Source of the DNA: Thermoplasmata archaeon | Lineage (GTDB): Archaea > Thermoplasmatota > Thermoplasmata > Thermoplasmatales > Thermoplasmataceae | DNA: 19,432 nt | Reading direction: 5' to 3' | Assembly: GCA_021797055.1 (NCBI GenBank) | Contig: JAKAAI010000031.1 | Coordinates: 1-19,432 of the forward strand | Part shown: one piece after another, positions 13,279-19,432 of the stretch | Layout: every line of letters starts with the position of its first letter | How positions within the stretch are numbered: position 1 is the stretch's first letter | Program-made: the position numbers and the translations under genes | The notes under the pieces: model-generated | The model's database searches: none | Told to the model about the DNA's origin: nothing | Seen by the model: the letters and a program-made list of their open reading frames with translations, nothing else

Positions 13279-13905
13279 TTATGCAACAATTTCTTGTGGA
13301 GTGCTTTCCTGCAGTGGCTTCTGGAAACCCAGGACCTCGGACTTTCTAACCTCTATTTTCTTTACGGCATATATCTGCTTTGTAACCTTTGCCAGATCGT
13401 TGACTATATCGTCTCCTATCAGGTATGGGACTAGATCCTGCAAAGTAGAGGACGTAACTTTTTCTGACAAAAACCTGTGAATTGCAAGTCTAATGTCTGC
13501 TCTCTTATTTGATATAAGCTTAATATCTGATACAGCAACTACCTTCACGGCAAGAATATAACCATCCTTGGTAATGTTTCTGGAAATAACGTCTATCCTT
13601 TCTTTTCGCCTTCTTACCATTCTTCTTATTGAATCATCTGTTACGTAATGACCCTCGAAGACGGTGGTGCATCTGTTACCCTGGCAATTTTCCACTTTGA
13701 ATACTGCTTTAACATTAGTTTTCTTAAAATTCCCTGTTAAATCGGCAATCGGAACTTCAACTTTGCGTCCAATCATGACAGAAGGCTCTATTGCCGGACT
13801 GGTAGCAACCTCTTTTTCGCCCATATAAGCAGGCGTTAATATAGAATACCAGACCTTCTCTCTCCACTTGTCTTTACCTTTCTTTTGTTGTCTTTCCGTT
13901 GCCAT
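13279..13905 (-). CDS. rps3ae: 30S ribosomal protein eS1 (S3Ae)
   Basis: Archaeal/eukaryotic small-subunit platform protein near the mRNA exit. Recognised by KDKWREKVWYSILTPAYMGEKEVA at the N-terminus, the GHYVTDDSIRRMVRRRKERID block (residues 85-105) and the RADIRLAIHRFLSEK segment. 208 residues, normal length. ATG 13905 has AGAGGG five nt upstream and a TATA-like cttaaaatactc at 13941-13952, giving a leader of about 15 nt. The stop codon is 2 nt before the 5' end of tRNA-Met, so mRNA and tRNA are almost certainly one transcript and RNase P must cut just behind the stop codon. Confidence 0.97.
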   Translation of the reverse strand: MATERQQKKGKDKWREKVWYSILTPAYMGEKEVATSPAIEPSVMIGRKVEVPIADLTGNFKKTNVKAVFKVENCQGNRCTTVFEGHYVTDDSIRRMVRRRKERIDVISRNITKDGYILAVKVVAVSDIKLISNKRADIRLAIHRFLSEKVTSSTLQDLVPYLIGDDIVNDLAKVTKQIYAVKKIEVRKSEVLGFQKPLQESTPQEIVA

Positions 13906-13940
13906 TATTTCCCTCTAAATGTACCTTAATTGCAGGCGTG

Positions 13941-13952
13941 GAGTATTTTAAG
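13941..13952 (-). promoter_or_regulatory. TATA-like box of the eS1-tRNA unit
   Basis: cttaaaatactc on the minus strand, centred about 42 nt before ATG 13905, predicts transcription from about 13921. The Shine-Dalgarno site AGAGGG (13911-13916) would fall within the short leader. Confidence 0.42.
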
Positions 13953-13991
13953 AAGCAAATTAAACCTTTCGATGGATTATCCGCGTATTGT

Positions 13992-15260
13992 TTAACCTCT
14001 TTTGACAGACGCAGTCATGCAATGTGCACCGCCGTAGCCACCGGTTATTTCTGATAGATTTGCACTGATGTAGTCAATACCATATTCCTTTACAGCCTGC
14101 GAATTTGGAAATAGATTTTCGTTACCCGCTTTCTGTATCTGATGCTCCAGAATCCTCTGTATTTTATCTGGGAATACGTTTTCCGACATTAACCTTTTAA
14201 GTACGCTTCTGGAGTCAACTGCAAGTATCTGATTGTTTCTTAAAGTAAGAAAATTTGAGCTATAGCTCATTTGTTCTGCAATGCTCAGAGGGATAATATC
14301 AATGTTCTTTGACTTAAGAAATTCGCTCAATGTCATCTTTGAAGAAAGAGTGATTTCAGACCCATTTTTATAGTAAAGGCTGCATTTTGCCTTGTTTGCC
14401 AGTTCCAGAGAGGTTACAGCAAGATCCTTTCCGGGTAGATTGAAATATGTGTCCAGATGCATGTTTACCATCGTATCCGGGTCCATATCTTCCATGAAAT
14501 CATATACTGGGTTTTCCACAATTATAAATTCCTTGAAATCTGCAACTTGTGATCTCATGAAATCCATCGCGCCATCAAGATCGCTTCGATTTCCGATGCC
14601 AATATATGCAAAATCACCAGAAGGAAGAAAGTCACCACCCTCGAAATAACCCTTTTGTCCAATTCTTTCAAAATTCTCATCTTTTCCGTAAAGTGCCTTC
14701 AGTATAAATTCGGTTATTGAATTCTCCTTCTGCCTCTGCTTTTTTTTCAGCCTGCCTATATATATTCCGTTAGACGAGGATACCTGTTGATCCCGCATAA
14801 AATACAGATTTGCAAGAGGTAAGTTAGAGTTAATTGATGGATAATCAGGTTCATTTGCAGATTGATGTGAAAGTATCACAGTCGGTTCAAGCAATAAAAT
14901 ATTGAACATTGTTTCCGGATCAAGCACTTCAAGGTTTTTCCTGAAATTTTTAGCCTCTGTTGCAGATGATGATTTGTCGCCATCGAATTTTACGGTATCT
15001 ATGACCTTTTCAGTAAAAGTTCTCCTGAATTCGCCTGACTTCGCGAATAATTCAACCACAGCTGTCTTAAGGAGTCTTACCCTGACACCAGCTTCCTTAA
15101 GATATCTCTCAAGTTTTTCATGTTCTCTAATCGCAACACTTGTCCTGTATGCTCTTTCAAACAGAAAAGGTCTTGGAGCAAGCATCGCATAGTCTATCTC
15201 GACTCCAGGCCGGTGTATGAGAACCTCCCTCAAACGGTCCCATTCAGCTCTAACTGTCAT
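13992..15260 (-). CDS. arcA: Arginine deiminase
   Basis: Hydrolyses arginine to citrulline and ammonia, first step of the ADI pathway; in acid-living cells the ammonia can also help raise internal pH (general knowledge, not shown here). Catalytic features of the guanidino-modifying fold are visible: NLYFMRD at 151-157 (Asp157), FEGGDF at 206-211 (Glu207), MHLDTYF at 267-273 (His268, Asp270) and the nucleophile Cys414 in GGYGGAHCMTASVKR near the C-terminus. 422 residues, normal for the family (about 405-420). The start is ATG 15260, 18 nt after the NMD3 stop, so it is probably the third gene of the acyl-CoA dehydrogenase-NMD3-ADI run. No ornithine transcarbamylase or carbamate kinase gene is in the window. 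Confidence 0.93.
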   Translation of the reverse strand: MTVRAEWDRLREVLIHRPGVEIDYAMLAPRPFLFERAYRTSVAIREHEKLERYLKEAGVRVRLLKTAVVELFAKSGEFRRTFTEKVIDTVKFDGDKSSSATEAKNFRKNLEVLDPETMFNILLLEPTVILSHQSANEPDYPSINSNLPLANLYFMRDQQVSSSNGIYIGRLKKKQRQKENSITEFILKALYGKDENFERIGQKGYFEGGDFLPSGDFAYIGIGNRSDLDGAMDFMRSQVADFKEFIIVENPVYDFMEDMDPDTMVNMHLDTYFNLPGKDLAVTSLELANKAKCSLYYKNGSEITLSSKMTLSEFLKSKNIDIIPLSIAEQMSYSSNFLTLRNNQILAVDSRSVLKRLMSENVFPDKIQRILEHQIQKAGNENLFPNSQAVKEYGIDYISANLSEITGGYGGAHCMTASVKRG

Positions 15261-15278
15261 AATCGTCTGTTCCTGATT

Positions 15279-16295
15279 CTATCCTATATAGAAATACCTA
15301 TCCTTGAATTTCAGAATTTCAATATAATCTGGAAGATCATCACCTGAATCTATGGTAAGTTCAGTACCTTGATCATTTTTGCATCTTGTTTTATTTTGAG
15401 TCCTTTCACTTACCATGAATTTCTCAAAGACAGGCTGGATCTTGGATATTTTTATCTTCTTCCTGAAAAAATCAGATTTCTTTATTTGCTGTATTTTACC
15501 GTCCGACAGGGCTGCAACGGTTATAGATCCCGGAGACACATTAGACACAAAATATCCAGTTTCTCCAATGTAAAAAAGCTGGCCTTTTGATAGGTCAAAC
15601 AATCTTATAAGGAATGTATACCTGTATGTATCGTATCCCTCTTTTCTGCCAAAGAGCTTTTTTGTTTTCTTTATATCACAGAAATACGAGGAAGAAGCCC
15701 TGGCTGCAATTTTCTCACCGAAGCCTTTGCTACCGAGATATAGATCATAGCCACCTTTAACCTTCAGTTCTTTCATGATATACTGGGATGCCTTGTTACC
15801 CGAATGTTGACTGGCAAAACCACTGATATCATGTATCATGGTATCAAGCGGTCTGGTAATATCTCCTGAATATGATCTAAGCTGGACTATCGCTTCAAAT
15901 GAAGATCCGGAAATCTTGTTGCATCTTGGACAACTTATCTCTGATAGTATAACCTGAATCTCTAATTCTTTTCTTAACGATATATCATCAGGTCCGGACA
16001 TCTCAAACTCCACATTTGCAACGTTTCTGACCTTGTCCAAGTTTTTTAGGCCAGTCTTGTTTATCGAGAATTTTGAGTTATTTGGTTTGAATGCTTTCAT
16101 GATCAGGTTATCAAGATCAGACTGGTTCCATTTAGGTTTCCATGTTTTGCCATTCTGCAATGCTCCACATTTTCTGCATGTTGTAATAGAAACAGTGGAA
16201 AGCTGTTTAAGATCAACTTTTTCCGCGAGGCAGACCAGGCAAAGGCCACCTGAAACTGCATCATGCTTCCCACATTTTATGCACTTAATCTTCAT
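15279..16295 (-). CDS. nmd3: NMD3 family ribosome-associated protein
   Basis: Archaeal homologue of the 60S export adaptor Nmd3, thought to act on the large ribosomal subunit. Counting from ATG 16295, zinc ligands are Cys5, Cys8, Cys19 and Cys22 (CIKC...GLCLVC), and Cys40, Cys43, Cys122 and Cys125 (CRKCG...CPRC), the two-zinc arrangement of the family N-terminus. The family segment EAIVQLR and the middle domain with YDLYLGSKGFGEKIA follow; the C-terminal part is beta-rich (FLIRLFDLSKGQLFYIGETGYFVS). About 338 residues, normal for archaea, which lack the eukaryotic export tail. An upstream in-frame ATG at 16310 is the alternative start; both overlap the end of the acyl-CoA dehydrogenase gene, so translation is coupled. 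Confidence 0.92.
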   Translation of the reverse strand: MKIKCIKCGKHDAVSGGLCLVCLAEKVDLKQLSTVSITTCRKCGALQNGKTWKPKWNQSDLDNLIMKAFKPNNSKFSINKTGLKNLDKVRNVANVEFEMSGPDDISLRKELEIQVILSEISCPRCNKISGSSFEAIVQLRSYSGDITRPLDTMIHDISGFASQHSGNKASQYIMKELKVKGGYDLYLGSKGFGEKIAARASSSYFCDIKKTKKLFGRKEGYDTYRYTFLIRLFDLSKGQLFYIGETGYFVSNVSPGSITVAALSDGKIQQIKKSDFFRKKIKISKIQPVFEKFMVSERTQNKTRCKNDQGTELTIDSGDDLPDYIEILKFKDRYFYIG

Positions 16296-17448
16296 CTGGC
16301 AATCTCTCATTCTTCTTGTAATATTTCAAAAGACCACTGGCAACAAGTTTTTTTCTTATCTCTGTGGTTCCGGCCCCTATCTGCCCCAGAATTGCATCTC
16401 TGAGAAGGCGTTCAACTTCGCTGCCGCGGATATAACCATATCCACCATGAATCTGTATGGATTCTCTTGCTGCGTATTCGGCAGACTCAGCGGTGTATAG
16501 GATCGCTGCTGCAGCATCAATTACATTCATATTACTGGATTTAAGTGATTTAAGGGCATAGTTACAGAGCAGTTTGCTTGTTCTAAATTTAGTATACATA
16601 TATGCAATTTTTTCCTGTATCATTTCGAATTCACCAAGATTCTGGCCAAACTGCTTTCTTTCATTTGCGTATTTTAATGAGAGCTCCATAGCCCTCTTAA
16701 GGATCCCGATAAATATGAAGGATAGAATTATGCGCTCTGAATTCAGACCACTCAGAATTATCTCCTTTCCCTTACCAATTTTTCCGAGCACTCTATCCTC
16801 ACTTAACTTTACATTTTCAAAAAAAATCTCTCCTGTAGGGGAGCCTCTCATACCCATCTTAGAGAATTTCTTGCCCTTTGATACGCCGGCATCTGTTTTC
16901 AGTACAACAAATGCAGTATAATCATCACCGGTTCTTGCATACACAAGCATCAGGTCAGCATAAGGCGCATTGGTTATCAGTGTCTTGCTCCCGTTCAGAA
17001 CATAAAAGTCACCTGATTTCACAGCATTTGTTTTCATCGCGAGCGCATCAGAACCGGATCCCGGCTCCGTGAGGCATAAAGATCCTATCCAGTCTCCGTT
17101 GCAAAGCTTTGGTAAGAATGTTTTCCGGATATATTCTGAGCCATTTCTATAAATTGAATCAGCAACAAGATTACTATGGGCTCCATATGAAAGAGCGAAG
17201 CCGGCTGATGAGTACCCAAGTTCCTCTTGTACAATGGATTGTGCTCTATAATCAAGACCTGATCCACCATATTCCTGCGGTATTGTTATACCAAGGAACC
17301 CCATCTTTCCTAAAGACTTGAAAAGATCGACTGGAAAATAATCCTCCTCGTCTATCCTTTCTGAAAGAGGTTGAAGCTGCTTCCTTGAAAACTCCCTTGC
17401 GGTCTCTCTCAGCATCTTATAGGTTTCATCAGGTTCTTCTGCACTCAT
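16285..17448 (-). CDS. Acyl-CoA dehydrogenase, isovaleryl-CoA dehydrogenase-like
   Basis: FAD enzyme that introduces a 2,3 double bond into acyl-CoA, passing electrons to electron-transfer flavoprotein. The N-terminal helical domain is followed by the FAD signature LCLTEPGSGSDA (124-135), the TNAPYAD region, and the C-terminal helical domain with RKQFGQNLGEFEMIQEKIA. Most members use a Glu in a YEGT motif; here that site reads GAGT (358-361), while Glu238 in SGLNSERI occupies the place of the catalytic Glu of isovaleryl-CoA dehydrogenase. This points to a branched-chain (leucine pathway) or related substrate, by inference. 387 residues, full length. A TATA box 26 nt before ATG 17448 suggests a leaderless transcript; first gene of a run with NMD3 and arginine deiminase. 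Confidence 0.92.
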   Translation of the reverse strand: MSAEEPDETYKMLRETAREFSRKQLQPLSERIDEEDYFPVDLFKSLGKMGFLGITIPQEYGGSGLDYRAQSIVQEELGYSSAGFALSYGAHSNLVADSIYRNGSEYIRKTFLPKLCNGDWIGSLCLTEPGSGSDALAMKTNAVKSGDFYVLNGSKTLITNAPYADLMLVYARTGDDYTAFVVLKTDAGVSKGKKFSKMGMRGSPTGEIFFENVKLSEDRVLGKIGKGKEIILSGLNSERIILSFIFIGILKRAMELSLKYANERKQFGQNLGEFEMIQEKIAYMYTKFRTSKLLCNYALKSLKSSNMNVIDAAAAILYTAESAEYAARESIQIHGGYGYIRGSEVERLLRDAILGQIGAGTTEIRKKLVASGLLKYYKKNERLPDED

Positions 17449-17468
17449 AGAGGCAGTATGTAAAGTGG

Positions 17469-17478
17469 AATTATAACC
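17469..17478 (-). promoter_or_regulatory. TATA box of the acyl-CoA dehydrogenase operon
   Basis: ggttataatt on the minus strand is centred 26 nt before ATG 17448, the ideal distance for a leaderless archaeal transcript. Confidence 0.5.
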
Positions 17479-17583
17479 ATGATCAATCCTTTGATATCAC
17501 TTTGTGGAAATTTTTAACAACGTTTAGCTCTCAGGATAAGAAACACAATCCATATAAAAATACGTAAATGTGGATGTGTTATC

Positions 17584-17592
17584 CTTATAAAA
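17584..17592 (+). promoter_or_regulatory. TATA box of the MobA/MocA-like gene
   Basis: cttataaaa is centred 29-32 nt before the GTG 17617/ATG 17620 pair, predicting a leader of 0-6 nt. It lies in the divergent region shared with the acyl-CoA dehydrogenase gene. Confidence 0.45.
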
Positions 17593-17619
17593 CAAAATTC
17601 AATATACTTACGCTTTGTG

Positions 17620-18237
17620 ATGAAGGAAACAACAAACTGCGCTATCGTACTGGCAGCAGGTCTTTCGTCAAGATTTGGCGAAAATAAGATGCTTAAGTAT
17701 TTCCGCGGAAGAAGGATGGTGGAATACGCGGTATTATCATGTCTGATGGCCGACATAGGAGATGTAATCGTCGTCGGATCATCCGCAACCAAACTGGATG
17801 AACCAATACTATCCAATGTAACATTAAAAATTAATCCGAATCCTGAATATGGCATTTCAAGTTCAATCAAGATCGGTGTTGAAAGTATTCCAGAATACTG
17901 TGACAGCGTTATAATTTCACTTGGTGATCAACCATTTATACCTCCAGAGCACTACAGCAGGCTGCTGAAAACTGCGATTGCAAGCAAAGCCAGTATTGTA
18001 TATACTAAATGTAATAACAGATTTGGAAACCCTGCTTTTTTTAGCCGAAAATATTTCAGGTTTCTTTCCACAATGAGCGGAGATACTGGTGCCAGAACTC
18101 TGATTTCTGATAATCTACCCGATTCAAAATTTGTTGACATAAAGGATTGCCGGTATTTATTGGACATAGATGAGCAGCAGGATCTAGAAAAAGCAGAAAA
18201 AGAATTTGACGCGTTATACCCTAACGGTTTTATCTAG
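17620..18237 (+). CDS. MobA/MocA-like nucleotidyltransferase (molybdenum cofactor cytidylyl- or guanylyltransferase family)
   Basis: NTP-transferase fold that attaches a nucleotide to a cofactor or sugar. Counting from ATG 17620: nucleotide-binding LAAGLSSRFGENKML (11-25), ISLGDQP with metal-binding Asp near 103, GNPAFF at 136-141, GDTGAR at 154-159 and LDIDEQQDLEKAE near the end. LAAG, rather than the LAGG typical of MobA guanylyltransferase, and the GNPAFF/GDTGAR pair favour the MocA cytidylyltransferase-like group, but the substrate cannot be fixed from sequence. 205 residues, normal size. An in-frame GTG at 17617 directly precedes the ATG. The last 24 bases overlap the convergent binding-protein gene. 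Confidence 0.88.
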   Translation: MKETTNCAIVLAAGLSSRFGENKMLKYFRGRRMVEYAVLSCLMADIGDVIVVGSSATKLDEPILSNVTLKINPNPEYGISSSIKIGVESIPEYCDSVIISLGDQPFIPPEHYSRLLKTAIASKASIVYTKCNNRFGNPAFFSRKYFRFLSTMSGDTGARTLISDNLPDSKFVDIKDCRYLLDIDEQQDLEKAEKEFDALYPNGFI

Positions 18238-19053
18238 TCTTCGTGATATGTCCTGCGTCCATGGCATTACCTCCCTGATGAAGCTTGGTCCATGATGCGC
18301 AAAGAAATCCAGATTCCCGGGAGTTTTGTAAACGTTATTGCTTTTGATCGCTTTGAGTTCAGTCCATCCTCTTTCCTTTATCATTCTTTGCAGATCATTA
18401 TCTGTGAAAGTTGAGAACATTTTTGGTTCATATATTATCACATCCGGATCAATTTCTTTTACAGCATTCAGGTCAGATGATATCCATTCTTTGTCAATCG
18501 TTCCGAATATATTTCTGAGTCCGAAATATCTCAAAGCATCTGTAATGTAACTAAATGCACCAAACGTTATGGGAGATGCCAGATCTATCTCAATGTAGCA
18601 GGTTGCAACCTCATGTTTAACTGGCCTTGGCACCCCACTCATCAGATTTATTGCCAGTTGTCTAGCGATATCACCTCTGCCACATGCAACTCCAACCTTT
18701 ATTATGAGATCAAGTATAGCAGGCACCGTTGATGGCAGTTCGAAGCAAATTACTTGAAAGTTCTTTGCTAATTCCCTTGTGAATTGATCCTGATAGCCTG
18801 ATACTGTGAAAATAACATCAGGTTTCAATTCCTCAAGCAAATCAAGCCTTACATGCCCGTATGAACCTATTCTCCTGATTTTAGAGGTTTCGGCAGGTCT
18901 TCTGCAGAATGCTGAAATGCCAACGAGTTTTGATCCTAGGCCTATCTCGAACAGTATTTCAGTCACAGATGGGCTGAAGCTGACTATTCTCTCTGGTTCT
19001 GCTGGAAACGTCGTTATTTCGGGTCTGTATGAGTAAACTTGTCTGGTATTCAA
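18214..19053 (-). CDS. Cobalamin/Fe-siderophore-type binding protein without signal peptide
   Basis: Periplasmic-binding-protein fold of the PF01497 type (BtuF/FepB/FhuD relatives). Typical blocks: ERIVSFSPSVTEILFEIGLGSKLVGIS (residues 21-47), IGSYGHVRLDLLEELKPDVIFTV (62-84), and in the second lobe DLNAVKEIDPDVIIYEP (203-219 approx.), ending with a NNVYKTPG block. The N-terminus (MNTRQVYSYRPEITTF) has neither a signal peptide nor a lipobox, so this member is probably cytoplasmic, or has another way to reach the surface. No permease or ATPase gene is next to it. Start is TTG 19053, overlapping the stop of the DsrE-like gene (TTGA), with GAGGT nine nt upstream. The ligand (cobalamin, iron chelate or other) is not determined. 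Confidence 0.87.
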   Translation of the reverse strand: MNTRQVYSYRPEITTFPAEPERIVSFSPSVTEILFEIGLGSKLVGISAFCRRPAETSKIRRIGSYGHVRLDLLEELKPDVIFTVSGYQDQFTRELAKNFQVICFELPSTVPAILDLIIKVGVACGRGDIARQLAINLMSGVPRPVKHEVATCYIEIDLASPITFGAFSYITDALRYFGLRNIFGTIDKEWISSDLNAVKEIDPDVIIYEPKMFSTFTDNDLQRMIKERGWTELKAIKSNNVYKTPGNLDFFAHHGPSFIREVMPWTQDISRRLDKTVRV

Positions 19054-19394
19054 AATGTTATTACCTCATATCCTTCTTTGATGTAATTAGATATAATGGG
19101 GCCAACGTCATCAATCAAGAGGCCATTTTTCTCCAAGTCTGATGATATATTTTCGTTTATTGCAACGCCTGAACATGCAACAGGTATGACCTTTAATTCT
19201 ATTAGCCTGCGAATAAACTTGACAAAATCCATGTCACCCGCTGCAAGTGCTTTTTCGGACGGGCCAAATAATATTACCTTGATATCATCCAAAAGAGAAT
19301 TTTTCTTCACGTTCATCGCATATCTAAAACCAACAATTGCCTTTTCCTTGTTTTCCAGGCCAGATGATATTATTAACAGACACTTAGACGCCAT
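19050..19394 (-). CDS. DsrE/DsrF-like sulfur-related small protein
   Basis: 114-residue alpha/beta protein resembling the DsrE/F family, which binds or carries sulfur on a cysteine. Visible: SKCLLIISSGLENKEKAIVGFRYAMNV (strand and helix), DDIKVILFGPSEKALA, and VIPVACSGVAINENIS with Cys74 in the position where active family members carry the sulfur-accepting cysteine; the end IKEGYEVITF is also typical. Not membrane bound. ATG 19394 has a TATA-like ggtttatcac at about 26 nt upstream. It overlaps the start of the binding-protein gene by 4 bp, so the two are co-transcribed, with a possible common role that the sequence does not reveal. Confidence 0.8.
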   Translation of the reverse strand: MASKCLLIISSGLENKEKAIVGFRYAMNVKKNSLLDDIKVILFGPSEKALAAGDMDFVKFIRRLIELKVIPVACSGVAINENISSDLEKNGLLIDDVGPIISNYIKEGYEVITF

Positions 19395-19414
19395 AATGAG
19401 AAAGAGATGAATTG

Positions 19415-19424
19415 GTGATAAACC
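19415..19424 (-). promoter_or_regulatory. TATA-like box of the DsrE-binding protein operon
   Basis: ggtttatcac on the minus strand is centred about 26 nt before ATG 19394; a weak but well-placed match close to the window edge. Confidence 0.3.
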
Positions 19425-19432
19425 TTTCTTAT

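Noticed and set aside
1..19432. CRISPR arrays, insertion sequences, phage or toxin-antitoxin modules
   Set aside because: No regularly spaced repeats, transposase motifs, terminal inverted repeats or target-site duplications were seen; the DUF357/basic protein pair lacks any toxin motif I can name.

Overview
The window looks like a chromosomal segment of a euryarchaeon, most probably a member of the Thermoplasmata (Thermoplasma/Ferroplasma/Cuniculiplasma-type acidophiles). The evidence is the archaeal order rps13-rps4-rps11-rpoD, archaeal-only families (eS1, NMD3 of archaeal length, DUF357, an Lhr-type helicase), an elongator tRNA-Met with a bulge-helix-bulge intron, AT-rich intergenic DNA with TATA boxes about 22-30 nt before many start codons (leaderless transcription), and frequent TTG/GTG starts. 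The assignment below class is inference. No insertion sequence, phage gene, CRISPR array or rRNA was seen.

Layout. 1-804 (-): NAD kinase, cut off at the window edge just before its C-terminus. 893-3204 (-): rpoD, rps11, rps4, rps13, a tight operon with ATGA-type overlaps and strong Shine-Dalgarno sites, read rps13 to rpoD. 3338-6052 (-): Lhr-type DNA/RNA helicase. 6134-6199 (-): an apparent mini-gene with its own TATA box and Shine-Dalgarno site; its 21-residue product is MFVPFCYG, then twelve Asp, then a terminal Phe. 6279-7451 (-): MscS-type channel whose C-terminal domain is duplicated. 7601-8111 (+): two overlapping small genes of unknown function. 8132-9121 (-): a one-domain rhodanese and an unrecognised 201-residue protein. 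9365-10084 (+): a stand-alone FNR-type flavin reductase. 10095-11862 (-): tRNase Z, a DUF357 protein and a basic small protein. 12271-12990 (+): a six-helix membrane protein with an operator-like cluster upstream. 13189-13905 (-): intron-containing tRNA-Met only 2 nt behind the eS1 stop codon. 13992-17448 (-): acyl-CoA dehydrogenase of isovaleryl type, NMD3 and arginine deiminase. 17620-18237 (+): MobA/MocA-like nucleotidyltransferase. 18214-19394 (-): DsrE-like protein and a cobalamin/iron-siderophore-type binding protein without a signal peptide, convergent with the previous gene.

Functionally the window is dominated by information processing: ribosomal proteins S13, S4, S11 and eS1, 60S-export-type factor NMD3, RNA polymerase subunit D, tRNA-Met, tRNase Z and Lhr. 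Single metabolic genes are mixed in: NAD kinase, arginine deiminase, acyl-CoA dehydrogenase, and sulfur-handling rhodanese and DsrE. No large dedicated novel system is visible. The most novel-looking items are the poly-aspartate mini-gene, the two-gene unknown operon at 7601-8111, the duplicated MscS tail, and the triple TATCAG site upstream of the membrane protein.
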